DNA from: Cruorifilaria tuberocauda | Lineage: Eukaryota; Nematoda; Chromadorea; Rhabditida; Onchocercidae | Assembly: GCA_013365365.1 (NCBI GenBank) | Contig: JABVXU010000004.1 | Coordinates: 434,001 to 498,000 of the forward strand | Reading direction: 5' to 3' | DNA length: 64,000 bases | In this document: one piece after another, positions 38,401-52,105 of the stretch | Layout of the letters: each line of letters begins with the position of its first letter | Position numbering within the stretch: the stretch's first letter is position 1 | Position numbers and translations under genes: made by a program | The notes under the pieces: generated by a model | What the model was told of the DNA's origin: nothing | The model's input: the letters and a program-made list of their open reading frames with translations, nothing else | The model's database searches: none

Positions 38401-41400
38401 CGATCAGTGCCTTGCTTTGTACTTGTTGTTCGACTATCTTCATACACCATCAAAACCACTTGTGTCATATAATTATATTCAGTAACTGATGACAAAAAAT
38501 GCATAGCTCGTTGCCACTTCTTATCATCTACCTACATGCAACATAGAAAAGCAATTGAGTAATGATGTCGGTATGAATAGTTGAAAAAACAAACGTATTA
38601 GATATTATAACTAACAGAATTAATAATAACAACTAATGAATTCATGATTTGAACATACTGATGATCTTACTCATGCAACAAAGTTGGTGTTTATGGTTAT
38701 GTGTCACTGTCACAGGTAATAAGGTTGCTAACACAAAAACAGTAACTTGTGCAAATTAAAACAAGATGAGGAACTGACTTTACATAGACCGCCATATTTT
38801 ATCAAATTCATTATAGTATGTATATGTGATTCGCTCGTAAAATAAAGGCGAGTGCGAACATGTCGAAGTGGTGTGGCTATTCCTTGGGATGCTCTGAAAT
38901 ATTGGTACATTTGTTAGATAAATTTTAGAGAAGTAATTATGCAATGGGAATGCAAAATGATTGCCTTGGATCCAGACGAGTTTGTGTGTCATCTTCATTC
39001 GGATTTTCAACGCAATGATGAAGATCACTTCTTATTTTTTTTAGCAGTGGAGTGCAAACATGTTGTCCGATGATTACTTTGCTGTTTTCACTAATTCCAT
39101 ATTCCTAAAAGATTTCAAGATTTCAAACTTTATCTTAGAATCTTTTGACAATCACTTGCACCTTCAAATCAATAACAAGTTAGACAAGCTCACAATGATT
39201 CAAATAAAGACGCCGCGAGTGAAAAAAATGATTTAATAGGAATTTATGCAAAACTTAACACCTTCTTAGTAGTTAAAGAATATCAGTTTGATCAATTAAG
39301 TGTGGATAAAACTGATCTCCCGCGAAATAAAGAAATACCCGGTGACAATCAGAAAGCTGCCAAATATGTCGTGAATTTAAACAATACTGGCTAGAAAATT
39401 TTCGAAACCTGAGGAACGACGATATCCGCCATATTTTTTGCACACAAGTACATTCTTTCAAATTGGCCTTCGTTATTAATACATAATTCCGGGTTATGTT
39501 CCATATCATATTTGATATTATCGTAAATATCCGGAATTTTGGAGATGTCAAATTCTACATCACCACTTTTATTAACTCGACGGAATTCATGTAATTCTTT
39601 AGCCCAGCGTCGTTCTGCCAAGTCCCATGATTCATTCAAATACAAGGATCGATCTTGAAAAATATATTACGAGTAAAAATTTAGTGATCCTTTCGCAAAA
39701 TTTCGAAATGTTCACTTGAAACAAACTTGATTTGTTGCATTTATGCCACTGAATTATTTCCACCATTTGTTGCACATAACTTGCTATTTCCTCGCACATT
39801 TTTCGAGGATTCTTAATAAATTCCATGGCATTCGTTAAAGAACGAATACCTGACGGATTCAAATTTTCGTGATCTTCTGCAGTCCAATTACGATCTACCT
39901 ACAAAGCGATAAATAAGCTTGTTTCTTTTTTATTGAAATTTACAACATATTAGCTTGTAATAATGAACATACTTGTAATGCTGAATGAAGATAGCATTTT
40001 AGTTCTTGTTGAAAGTCTCGTGCATTAACATCATCGTCTAAAAGACCATCGGTGTTTGCTGATTTAACCATTTGCATTAAAATTGGTGTAAGTTCACCTT
40101 CCAATGCCAAAAGACCCTTAAATATCAATAGTGCGATTCCAGCTTAAAAATGGATATCGTAAACTGATTCAATTCTCTTTTCAAAATTATAAATTATATT
40201 TACTCCACGAAAAAAAATTAAACAATCATAATATAGCATACCTTGGCAAAAGCAGCTGCAGTCATTTGAACGCGTCCTTCATCAGATGCATAAATTTTCA
40301 AATCATGCCTGTAGGTACTATGAAGACGAAGAAATCCCAAACCTAAATTTTAACTTCAGTAAGCGAGGAGAGTTTTAAGAAAATGAAGCAAAAACAAATA
40401 TGCAGAAAATTTAAAATGTTAACAACGAACTATTTCCGAAACAGAAATATACCCTGCGTATCTTCTGGACAGCTTTTACCATCTGTTCTCCGAATTCCAG
40501 GGTACAAAGTTCTGAACAGCTTTCCAAGCGCTTCTGCCTGCAAATTCCCTAAAAAAGTCTATATTCAATGCTTTCGTTAACTATAAGAACCAAATAACAA
40601 TTGAACAATTTTTCTGGAAGAAAAATGTACCTGCAGTAGTCAATTCTCCACCCCATTTCAAAATAAGCATAAGTGCTGATTGCTGATGCACTTCTTCATC
40701 ATCAGAGCTTTTAACTTCACGAGGTTTCAAATATTTCAACTGTACTTTTCGATTGATACCGGAAAAATGGCCATACCTTCAAAAGATTGCAATTTGGAAG
40801 CTGAAAATTTTATACTTCATTTTATAAGCACAAAAAAACTCACATCTCAAGAACAGTACGCACTTGATCCCACTTTTTAATTGCTTCCTCACATTGTTCC
40901 AAATCTCTTTCAAGTTTAGAGGAGCTGCCATTACAGTCTTCACAAGATTCCATTTCTTTTAATGATTCATTACGACGCACCTTGAAAATATAGGAACATT
41001 TTTTAAAAGTTTTAAAGGAATAAAATTACTGAATTAACAGAATTACTTAGTTCCTACTTGCTGCTCATGAAGGATTTCGCGGGCAAGTTCTAATACTTCC
41101 ATAAGTTGGTTCGGACGTTTCATTTTGATTTCATTTTTATTGAACCCATCATACTTTTTGAATAAATCGAAGAATCGTTGATCCGTTACAACAATCTATT
41201 AATAGCATCGATATCAAGTTATCAAGTTGGAAAAATATTACAATTCATCATGTGAATATGGGTGAATGATGTATAAAGATATACAAGAGAAATATAGATT
41301 CCAGCAGTTATTTAATTAATTCTAAATATTCCATTAGAAATTAATACTATAAAAAAATTTATGTAGAAGAGGATTGGTAAAAAAACTAATGCTATGACTT

Positions 41401-44400
41401 AGTCTTTATGTAACGTTATGAAAAATATTCCAATAATTTATTGCAATCATTATAAAAATTTCACACATTCACCTTCATTTTCTGTTTCGGAGTACGATCA
41501 CCATGCCTAATAATAGCAATGACACACCGCAACTCCATTATTTTTCCACTCGGTGTTGAAACCAGAGGTGGATCATCTGCAGATCAGTCGATGCATTCAA
41601 TCATATCTCCATAAATGGACAGAAATAAATTATCCTATAACGATTAAAACAGTAACCTACCATCCTGATATGGAATTTGCCATGGTATGCTCATTGATGA
41701 TGCTAATCGCCGTAATATAGTATTCCCTAAAATTTTAGCCGTGTCCTCATAATACTTTGTTGAAGTTTTGACAAATGAGAAACCATTAACATCACATACG
41801 AAAGATTTGCCATTTGCACGTAACAAATCGAAGCCACAGACAGTTTGCTGCAAGAAGAAAGCACTTTATCGGTTGGAAAATCAGCTACGACGTTAAACAA
41901 ATGGAGTGAGTATTATGATGAGTTAATCATAAATGCAGTGAATGTTTCTGTGCTTCTGCAAACTTACCCCAAACGCCATAACCACTTTTCTTGCGATCAA
42001 TTTTTCCTTACTGCTTAAAATAACTGGGTAACGAACTTCTTTTCCATGCGAATCACGTTCAACTTTCCCATCCAAACCAGGTGCTTTCCTAGCTTCTGCA
42101 TGAGCATAATAAGGGCCCACGGCATAAACCTGGATCGAAATACTTGAATAAAAGAGGAGTGAAGGCAAAATATAAATTCGACTTATCATCGCTCAAATCA
42201 TCTACCATCATGGAAAAATACCTTAACATCAATGCCATCTGCTGGTATAAAATCTTCATAAATATAGGAACCTTCCCGGCGAACTGTGCTTACTGGAGAA
42301 TACCAACTGCTGCGATTGTTTATCTATAAAATGCAAAATAACTGTTTGATATAGTTCTTGAACAGAAGTCTCACTGATTTGTGATAAAATCGTTCGCTTT
42401 GAATTTCTTTCAAAAGAGAGACAAAAATTATAATAAACTAGCATTAAACCTATTAATTTGGAACAAAAAATTATTTCTTATGATTCTTATGATGCGTATA
42501 TAGATATTCAATACATATAAGGTTCCAGAGATCATTATGAAAAAAATGTTTGAAAGCAAAACATATTACGAAAGTGATAAAATAATTTTACGAATCAGCT
42601 TAAAATACACTGTAGCGAACACAGATAAAATAGCTCTTAGTTCAATACGATATTTCGGATATAAAAATATGACATCTTAATAAAATCCAAATCAATTGTT
42701 GATTACTATTAATGATAAGCTTCAAGTATATTTGATATCTGAATATACTGATCAATGTGAAATCTGGAGTCATGCGTGCATAAAAATTGCAGTTACATGT
42801 GAAAGAAGTATATCTTCCTACATCGTATCTATCAATATATATTACCGCTATTACAAACAGCAATCAAAAATTTTTAGTTATCTGATATAATTTAGATAAT
42901 ATTTATAACCTTTCTAAACAAACGTTGTGAGCCACCACCAACAGAACTTGGGTAATAGATGTATACATTATGATCCTCAGCAGATAATGGTTTTTCCACA
43001 AACGGCTTGTTGAACATCATTCCATTGACCTCGATATGGTCGCTAAATTCCTTCAACGTGCCTTCTGAACAAAAAATTTTTTTGGAAAATATCAAAAGGA
43101 TAGGCAAAACATAGGAAGGAAATCAGCTTGCCATTAAAGACAATATAATGACAGAATAATATAAATGATATGAAGTTCGATATAAAGTTTTGAAATGAAA
43201 TTTGAAATATCATAGAAATTTTAATCTTGAACTTCGAATGAAATTTTGAACTTGCCAACTTTTCCTTCACTATCACGTAGGAGAACACCATGACGAGGAT
43301 GTTCGATACCTGCGCGGGCCAAAGTTCTAAAAACTTTCCGTCGATCTAACTGAAAAAATTTTTAAATTTAATGATTATAAAATATCATGAATAAAAGAAT
43401 AAAAAGATCAGGAAATATATCACAGATTAGCATCACTCATTAAATGAGTGTGGCTTTCGAAGAAAATAAATTGAATTACGAAACTAAAGTGAAATTATTT
43501 TGTGGTGCAAAACCTACCAGATCATACTGCCTATGTAAGTCATTGATAACATACGGGTGTCTTAAACGTTCATATTCGATAGCTTTATGCAAAGGGAAAT
43601 CTGTTGCATGAAAACTGATCAAACAATCACACAGCGGCCATCGTTCAACTGGTTCATTCAATATTATTTCTTCAGGAAATACAACAAACTCAATCCAATC
43701 CTGAAATCTATTTCCACACAACGGCCAAACAACGCGAAATCCGAACTTTTGCGCTCCTCTGCTTGAAAAAAATTATTGTCAAGTCCAAATTCCAAAAATT
43801 TTTAAAATATGCTATTGGAAACATACCGCGTAGAATTCAACTATTTTTGCCATAATTTCTTGCATAGGTTTGCTTGTTGCCTTTCTTTTCATCGTACAGA
43901 CTCCGATTACTACCTTTAATAAATACAAAAATGATAATAAAAAATCATGCTGACTTTTTGAAAATTTGAATATTATCCAGAAATTTAAACTTCAACTAAT
44001 TATTTTTATGAGACTAACACAATCGAAGAATGTACAAAAGGAGTTATTCAGAAAATCAGAAACAAAAAAAGTTAAAACGATCTGCTTGGAAGTCTTGACT
44101 GACTTCAAATCATTCAAATTTTGAATACATTGCAAACTCTTTGTTTAATTCATTCCGTTTCTAAACTGTATTGGCATCACAATAAGAATTCTCTATTGGA
44201 AAGCAATGAATGAACGATTTTACGATTGTACTATATGGTACTAAATATGCCCTATGAAAGCAGTTTATGATGACTAGTACCAATCACTCTACTAATTTTA
44301 TAAATTGAAAATGATTTTAACGTTTTTAATGAGGTTGTCTTTCCAAGCTATATTTAAATTTCTGTTTGGATAATCATCAATCAAACTATCCGAAAATAGA

Positions 44401-44448
44401 AAAGCTAACCTTCTTTGTTGTTCCACGAGTAGATAATATTGTTGGCAT
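35472..44448 (-). CDS. PPIP5K: Inositol hexakisphosphate / diphosphoinositol-pentakisphosphate kinase (PPIP5K/VIP1)
   Basis: This bifunctional cytosolic enzyme makes and removes the 1-position pyrophosphate of inositol pyrophosphates. Exons: 44410-44448, 43827-43913, 43518-43700, 43256-43349, 42910-43064, 42222-42323, 41968-42129, 41661-41847, 41473-41576, 41058-41195, 40844-40980, 40631-40776, 40453-40548, 40242-40342, 39973-40116, 39727-39898, 39409-39653, 38965-39104, 38779-38893, 38314-38531, 37834-37954, 37299-37536, 36764-37084, 36453-36509, 36283-36360, 36020-36114, 35796-35945, 35472-35536. The ATP-grasp kinase is clear ([55 protein letters not shown]). The histidine-acid-phosphatase domain starts at RHGDRTPKQ (residue 360 on). 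The C-terminal region keeps the motifs RSSSAPRLQ and LRSLETLH. Skipping exon 36020-36114 gives one frame of 1264 aa; including it breaks the frame. Introns 4 and 18 begin with GC. The ATG follows a CATAG acceptor at 44464. Confidence 0.95.
35682..35711. repeat. 30-base near-perfect palindrome in a PPIP5K intron
   Basis: Two perfect 14-base inverted arms (AAATTTAGTGATAT and its complement) are separated by TT. They lie in the intron before the last PPIP5K exon, and a partial further copy of the arm follows at about 35732. It could form a hairpin in the pre-mRNA or be the footprint of a small inverted-repeat element. Confidence 0.85.
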
Positions 44449-46007
44449 GACGTAATGAAATTCCTATGATGCATTAAAATGGAAATTGATAACTATCAGC
44501 AACAAATATTTGGCCACTAATGAACGAATTTTATGCTTTCAGATACTCTTCGACTAAAATATTTCAATGAAGAAAGCATGTTTGAGCCCAGAGATCTCAT
44601 TCAAATAATTCAGAATCTACAGTTATGAAAAACACATCTGGAAAAACGCACTATTCAAGTAGTTCATCTTGTTTCTTTTTTTTAATTGAAAAATTGATTT
44701 TTTGGATTGTTAGTAATTCATTACGTCCTAATTCTTTTATTTCTACATTCATTCTCGTATGATGAATATACAATTTTAATCATATTCTCTTTGTCTTCTC
44801 ATGTAAACAAATCGAACAATACCTGTGCAGTAACAAAGCTCAAATGATGGAAGAAGAGCAGTGCATGAACCAACCGAAATAAAGAGATATCAATTAAAAT
44901 AAATTCATTACTCATTTATCCAAGGCTTCCCAATGAAAAACAAAAGAAATATTGGTAGGAAAAATATATATTGATAATTTAGCTTCTATCGAGTCCCAAA
45001 TTCAGAAAATCTAACACTTATTATTAGAATATACTGTTAATTCGCATAATATAATCCGTATGTATATTAATGAGAACGATAACCTAAGTTCCCTTGATAT
45101 ATCAAGCATTTGTTCAAAAATTTAATGCATTGCCTCTCACTTCATTTTATAAAATTTCAAGTTTCTTCTCAAAATTAATACAGCGAAATAAAAAAATTCA
45201 CAATGCCTAAATCCTTGCAGAATTTCCGTAGCAAATATAGAGGCAAAACAAATTTATTTTTTTCGAAAGAATTTAAAAATTTGGAAGAATTTAGGATTTT
45301 ACTGCCAAATCTAAGCCTCTTGACACGATCAAAGAAATAAATACATTATCCGATCCATCCGACGGATACACTGCACATTTTGACTTCACTTTTTTGTGGT
45401 ATTCCAGTTATTTTTGAAATCATAACATAAAACAATCTATCGATCAATTCAGTTTTATAGATGTAAATGAAAATTCAGCAGCCCGCAACAAATGTGAATC
45501 ACAGCACCTCCCTGCCCCACTTTACACGGTTGGAAATTGGCGTTAAATTAAGCTGGAAATCGCAAGTATTACAGCAATTCGTGAAGCAAGTAACTCCATG
45601 AGTTATGCTAATTTAATTTGGAATGAGTTAAGTCATCCAAGCCACTTTCCACTCCAAGATATAAATTCATTTTGCCAAAACAAAGTAAAAATCCAAGAGA
45701 AAGACTTCTGTATTAATACATCCATACTAAAAAAATTTTTCGACACTTTCCAGTCAATTATCTATATGAAGCATCGATACATTAAATATCTATAAATAAT
45801 TCGATTTATGCTTCGTTATAAAAAACACCTATTAGTGGATTTAATAGAATTTATTCAACAACTTGAGGTAGTAAATAACAACGATAATTCAGTTGCGACT
45901 ATAAATCAAACAAATTGAATTCTGAAATTTTCGATAGCGGTCATGTTGCAGAACTAATTGCCATAATATACAAGATAAAATGAAATCATTTAATCCTTTA
46001 TTTTCTA
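44449..46007. other. Interval between RPS19 and PPIP5K
   Basis: About 1.6 kb, AT-rich, upstream of PPIP5K and downstream of RPS19 on the same strand. It contains the RPS19 poly(A) signal and presumably the PPIP5K promoter. A plus-strand 65-codon frame at 45598-45795 has no supporting context. Confidence 0.4.
45997..46002 (-). terminator. Poly(A) signal of RPS19
   Basis: AATAAA on the minus strand begins five bases after the RPS19 stop codon, so the 3' UTR should be only a few dozen bases long, as is common for ribosomal protein mRNAs. Confidence 0.7.
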
Positions 46008-46840
46008 TTATTCCATTTCTATCGCGCTACTTTGACGTATTTGTGCAGCAATCCGATCCAAATCTTTTTGTCCCTGAACACAACCATCATTTAAGAACTT
46101 TGAATAGTTCGAAAACTACTACTGGGTAACGAATAAGTCTTCATGCTTATGGTCGAACTTTTTGAATATAATACAATTATATCCATATACTTTCTCTTAG
46201 TTTTAAATGTTAACGATCATACCTGTCGAGAAAGTATTCGGCCACCGCCTTCTGGATGTTTCTCAACCCATTTTATAGCTTCCAGAGTTTGAAGCGCCTT
46301 TCGAATGACAGAACCAGAAGCTTTGGAGAAGTGATTTGGTGCTACCCCTCGTCGTTTACTTCCACCATAAACGCGCCGTAATGCACCAACTCCTGTAAAT
46401 GAAATCCTAAATATACGAGAAAATAATCTGTGATATCTTGAAATACAATTTTTTAGAGACATAAGCTCCCTGAAGCATAGCAGCTTTATGCGAAACTTGT
46501 ATCAGCACAATGCGCATATCGCATATCACATAGGTAGATTAATTAATAGTTTATGCAAAGCTTCATATTGGTTACCATTATTTCGTATTTTGGGTAAAAA
46601 TGCTGATGAGGTGAAAAGAAAGTAACCTGTTGGAGAACGAATATAAAGACGGCGCGCAATGCTAGCAGTTCTGGTATAGTACCAGTCGATATCAATCGGT
46701 GCAAGTTCTTTGCAACTTCCCATTTTCACGAGATCTGACCAATCAGGTACCTTCACTTTCCCACTTTTTTTTAAAAAATGCGCAATACGTTTAACCATTT
46801 CATGCTGATCAACATCCTTAACACTAATTGCTTTAACCAT
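46008..46840 (-). CDS. rps-19: 40S ribosomal protein S19 (eS19)
   Basis: A component of the small ribosomal subunit needed for 18S rRNA maturation. Three exons join in phase to 149 aa, close to the usual 145: 46627-46840, 46223-46392, 46008-46073. The sequence runs [99 protein letters not shown], colinear with eS19 of other animals. Basic residues are dense, as expected for rRNA binding. The start is the only ATG giving the standard N-terminus. An ATTCAG acceptor lies about 22 nt upstream. Upstream sequence near 47.5 kb contains a pyrimidine-rich tract on the minus strand that may belong to the promoter. Confidence 0.98.
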
Positions 46841-49102
46841 CGTCTCTTACTATTCGCTACCCTCTGAATATCTGGAAAGATATGTCTGTTAAACGAAACA
46901 TAAGAACGAGTAAATTTTATATTTTAACCTATTACAAAAAAAGCGAAGAATTTCCTAACATCAATATATCACTTGGTAATCATATGGACGGCATGGACTG
47001 AAAACAATATTCATATTTTTAAACATGGACTTTTAAGTCATATATGGAAATAGTATTTCAAGAAAAGTAATTAACTACTAACTATTGCAAATTGATATTA
47101 CTTTAAAATAAAAGTAAGTGCCACAAGGGAAATTAATATCATGCTAGAAAGATGAAGCAAGAACTGCATCTAATGCGCCCATAGAAGAGATATAAACAAC
47201 GAAAAGGGAAAACAGAATCATGTATACATAAATGGGAATGATGTGAAAAAGTGAGAAATCTAAGAGACTCGCCTACGAACAATTCCAGTACACGGAGGCA
47301 GAATTCCTTGTACACTTTCTGCTTGGTTAAACTTTACTCATAAACCGACAACCAAACATAGAACACTATTCAGTGACTACCGCATCATCCCCATTTCAAC
47401 TGAGCACATTCAACCTACATGCTATATGGTCCGTTAAATTATTGTTAAACTCGCAATGAAAACAACAAAGGTGGCACTAGATTTACACCTACGACGTGGT
47501 TACCCTGCTGATGCGTTTGTCGTTCTCCAAGAGACCGAGAGGGAGAGGATTTGTGGAGCTCAAGTTACGTAGTAAATTTTCGTAAGATGAATTCGATCCT
47601 TTCTGAAGTAGAAATATTATCTATAACAGATAGTTTTAGAAAAGCGTGCAAGAATTTTGAAGAATGAGAAATTTGAATGATTTGCAACTGTAAAGGTACC
47701 AGAATCTTGCTACACTCAGAATTTACCTTAAACTGATTCAGTTCTAATCAAAACGGAAATCTTTTTTCAAACAAATGAAAAAGAAATACTATAACAAAAA
47801 TAACTTATAAAAATTCTCACAGGATAGTCCTGAATTCAATTCCTTTTTAATGAAATCAGCCAGACCAGACAGCAGGAAAATCTTCGCAATCTTTTACATG
47901 AAAAAATTTCACAGATTATAACTGACCGGAAAATGACCTCCTGATATTTCGTTGTAAAACTGAAATCCAGGCCTTCAACCAATAGTCCGGCAGCATTCTA
48001 CGGATACTTGCGAGCATTAATATTAACTAATTGGTCTTACAACTCAAATACTTACTAGGAGTGTGGTCAGTTCCCTCAAGTCTGACATTCCCGAGCAATT
48101 ATCCTCAATATAATTTAAAAAACCAAAATTTATTTCTCAAGTCTCAGAACCGCTTTCCACAATAACTTCTATATTTCATCATTCCGTTTCCCTTTAATTA
48201 TGCCATAAACTCAAGGCCTTGTTGCCAGAAATTATGATTATCATAAAAGGCATATGAGAAGTGATTCACTATATTTGTGATTAAAAAAATGTCTTCTTTA
48301 ACGAAATTGTAATAATTTATTTTCACAAAACATAGCAAATTTGAAAAGTTGAAAAATGATACAAATTAATCAGAATTATGAAATTTAAACAAAAGTAGAG
48401 TTGCTTATATTTCTCAGAACCATAACAAGAGCACTCATTTCCGCCCCTGAAACGGTTTATGAAATCTCTTTGATAAAGTAAACAAAAGATAACTAATCTC
48501 GAAGTGAGCACCTGTGAGCATCAAAGCTCACAATTTAGTAGAGACGCTACAATTAATTACAGCCATAATAATAAGATAATATAAAACAATAATAATCACT
48601 TAAGGGACGATCCGAAATGGATAACAAATAAAAACATGAAGCATGATAAAACAGAAACCAACACTTGTATCTCAATCTGTTTTTTATATAAAACAAGATG
48701 ATCTTCAACTGCAATAAGTTTCAGATTTTTGAAATCCAGATTTAACGAAAGTATAATCCAATTCAATTCATTGAAACTCAGCGAAAGTCTACATCAAATG
48801 TCGTACAATTTCTGAAGTGCCTCCTAAATTCAATAATAAAAAAATTATAAACAACAAACCAAACAACACTACTGGACATTTAGAAAAACCTAACCACAAA
48901 TGAATCTTTGAGAAATGTAAATCGTATCAGATTAAAAAATTCGACAAGTTTCTTGGCTTCTTTTCTTAAATTAAATTCAGTAAATCAGAAATTGTTTTCG
49001 AAAAATAACTCAAATGGAAAGCAAACTATATTAAACATCTCTCGCAATTTTCATAGCAGTTTATACGCTGCAAACATAAGCAGATAAAGCGTCATATCAC
49101 CA
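46841..49102. other. Interval between the Sp factor and RPS19
   Basis: About 2.3 kb. The part near 47270-47580 is GC-richer than the rest and probably contains the RPS19 upstream control region. It includes a tract reading CTCCTCTCCCTCTCGGTCTC-like pyrimidines on the minus strand. A short plus-strand frame there is listed separately. Nothing else is recognised. Confidence 0.4.
47456..47572 (+). CDS. Very small reading frame or first exon, unknown
   Basis: An ATG opens 38 codons before TAG (MKTTKVALDLHLRRGYPADA..., ending QETERERICGAQ). The codons are more balanced than in the AT-rich surroundings, and a GTTACG donor-like site lies three codons before the stop. It could be a first exon, but no downstream exon was found. 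It overlaps the presumed RPS19 upstream region on the other strand, which may itself explain the higher GC. No family is recognised. Confidence 0.2.
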   Translation: MKTTKVALDLHLRRGYPADAFVVLQETERERICGAQVT

Positions 49103-52102
49103 TTAATTTGAATTAATAATAGTCTGCTGTTGTGTACTAATAAGATTTGTTTGTGGTGAATTAACTTCCGCTGATGCTACTGCCCGTACAGTTGCATCTA
49201 CAGATCCACGTGCTCGTGCACTTAATTCTGAATTACCATGTCCGCGGACTGTTGAGTGCGTTCTTTCATGTTTCGTTAAATGATCTGATCGCATAAATTT
49301 CTTGCCACAGTGACCACAAGCAAAACGTTTCTCACCTGAGAAAAAATTTATTTCATATCAAGCTTTCCCTTCAGAATTTATTCAAAAAAATTCTGGAACG
49401 GCAAAGGCAAACCAGTATGTGTCCTACGATGCCGCTGCAATTCATCGGAACGTGTGAACCTTTTCTGACAATGTGCCCAATCGCATGCGAACGGTTTTTG
49501 TCCCGCATGTCCTCTTAAATGCGCTCTCAAATGTGATGTTTTTCCGTAAGTCTTTTCACACAAGTGACAAATGTGCAAACGCTGCTTTTCGCCGCTTTTT
49601 ACCCTTAAAGATGAAAACAATCTGCAGCTATTTTGCTAAAACGTTGTTAAAAAACAAAGTACGTATGAAATTAAATCACCAAATTTAGGAGTTCCGAATT
49701 CCCAATTATTCTCCTCCAAACAATAATTACAAAGCTTACAACTTATTGTTGGTACTGTTTTGACAATTCGGGCAGTTGCACGCAGTTCTTTTGGGGATTT
49801 TTTGCTGCTTGTATCCCAATTGCTGGCCGACAGTTGAAGCACTTGGTGTAGCATCGAATTCATTTTGACGACTGTAACGATACCCTTGGTTGGGTGTCTC
49901 TGCTGTATCGCTCGTTGCTGTGGTAATTATCCACTTCTGGGGATCATTCGGATCTTGGATGAAGTGCAAATTTCCTGCAACAGTGTGATCTAACAAATAA
50001 AACATCCCTCTTTTCTACGATTACACGATACGGAGTGAGGTTATCAACTTTCAGCGATCAAAGAATGTGTTATTCGCATTCATTTTTATTCATTAGAGTT
50101 ATATAAAAGAAATGACTTGAAATGCAATTGTTTCCAAATATAATTAGACATTGTTCAAACCCAACCATTCTAGTAATCTTTCCATAGATAAAAGTGATAA
50201 TTAAATTTTTACATTGCTTCGCCTTAAACAAAATGATCCCTTGATAAGTCAACTTTTTTTTCCAATTTGTTTTTTTAGCTATAAAATTCTTGTAAAAAAC
50301 GAATGCAAAAATGAACTATATCAAATCTAAATTAAATAATAAATTTTAGATTTATTCAATAAATTCCTGCAGATTCATCAAAATCAATAAATGAACCTAA
50401 TTTTATCCTCTGTTGGGTAGTGACACCATTGGCACTACTATCATCTATTTCTTGCTTGGTATTCGTTTGCTGTGATTGTTGCATTTCAACATTTCGCATC
50501 TGTTGTAAAGTCTGCTGTTGCAAATGATGAGGTTGCGCGTGCAAACTGGCTAATACTGGTTTCGTATCTGGAGCCGGATGCATTTGTAGTGGTATAAATG
50601 CTATCTAAAAACATTAAAATGATCGCAAATTTTCATACCTAAAATTTACAGTTTTACTTCAACCAAAAATAACAAAAATAAAGAATTTTTCATGCAACTG
50701 GAAGGACTGAAAATAGTTGAATCCATGGACCGAATTTAGTAAAAAGAAACCTCATGAAATTTATCCTGCAATTTTAGAAATTTATCCCCATATCGAAACA
50801 GTAATTAATGAGCTCTAAAATTTATAATTTACAACAGTCTGTTCAATGGTCAGATGCATAACCCCATTGTTTTCTTATTTGAAATTTCACATTAATTAGA
50901 GAAGATATCAAGTCTTTTTGGTAAGGAATTTAAGAAATCACAAAAACCTGTTGCGGTGCCTGATTCGGACCAGCTGTAGGTTGTTGCACAATGTAAAACT
51001 GATTAGTTTGCTGTATACCGGCAGATTGAATTGGTATTGAAGGGCCTGGAAACACCGCTGCAAATCTTGATAAAAACAAATACTGATGAAAAAAAATTAA
51101 GAATACAAGGAGTAGATAACTTAATACTATAAACTGTATCAAGACAAAGGTATATTGTCAAGTCATAATATGATAAAGATTTCGGCTTCATTGAACTCTC
51201 TATAAGTATTCATTTAGTTGCACATTTTTCATCGCTCCAACTTATTAATAATCGCACACTGTCAGCTATTTAACTCACCTGTCAGCAAAAAAAAAGGATA
51301 CTGCAATTCGCTCCAAACTAAACGAGCATATCGTTCATCCCTTGATTTAAAGTAGAACTTGCAAAGATAATTCCAAAACTCAAATTTTAAAAATAAGGTC
51401 CCTGCAATTATTTCCTTATGTTCTACTTCGTTGTGAAGTGATGCAAAATCTTACTAGCAATTGCCGGTTGCTGTATCACTAAGAACTGTTGAGTTTGTCC
51501 TGGTCCTGTGACTGGTATGAGCTGAACTTGCGTCGGTTGTTGTCCACTCTGATTTTGAGTAGCAATTGGTATGAACTGAACCTAAAAATAGTTTCCAAAC
51601 AAAATGCACACTGATTTGTAAATGCAAAAAGAGAATAAACTTGATAAAGAAATGGAGCTCTGAAAATTAGCATATCTTAGCATGAAGTTCAGATAGAATC
51701 CCATACTTGAGTTCAAATACCTTACTAACTTCAATAAGTTTCCATCATTTCATCTATTGAAAATAATCATATCGAATTTATAAAAGATTATGAGAAAAGA
51801 GTACGTAACGCGTCTTTGTGAGTTTTTATGAGTTTTCTTATGGTTCATTTTTTCATAATCGAAAAATAAGTCCGGATTAGGAGGTGGAATAAAAGAATCT
51901 TTACCTGCTGATGCTGTATAGATGTAGTTTGAGGCTGAGATTGCTGTGCCACAGCAGGGGTACCATTTGAACCGGCATTACCGGTAATGGGTTTCGGCAG
52001 TATGGGAGTGTCCTGCGTTGCTGGGGGTTGTGTCGTAGAGGGTGACGGCGCTGCCGGATTGGACGATGACTGCTTGGGCAGGATAGAGGTGGTCTCAGCC
52101 AT
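49103..52102 (-). CDS. sptf-3: Sp-family C2H2 zinc-finger transcription factor
   Basis: A nuclear factor predicted to bind GC boxes. Seven exons join in phase to 438 aa: 51905-52102, 51455-51581, 50948-51057, 50397-50604, 49740-49989, 49413-49603, 49103-49335. The N-terminal half is rich in Gln, Pro, Ser and Thr like the activation domains of Sp1-4 ([33 protein letters not shown]). A Buttonhead box ([10 protein letters not shown]) precedes three C-terminal fingers. Finger 1 is [19 protein letters not shown] with C-x2-C instead of the C-x4-C of vertebrate Sp; finger 2 contains [10 protein letters not shown]; finger 3 contains [11 protein letters not shown]. The contact residues KHA, RER and RHK are those that read GGGCGG. 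The exact 5' edge of exon 6 could shift by a few codons. Orthology to SPTF-3 rather than another SPTF is inferred from the layout. GC boxes sit in its own upstream region. Confidence 0.93.
50351..50358 (-). terminator. Alternative stop and poly(A) signal in intron 4 of the Sp factor
   Basis: If the GTTCAT donor at 50396 is not used, exon 4 reads on for 13 codons ([13 protein letters not shown]) to a TGA overlapped by AATAAA. The product would keep the Gln-rich region and lose the Buttonhead box and all zinc fingers. Confidence 0.45.
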
Positions 52103-52105
52103 CGC

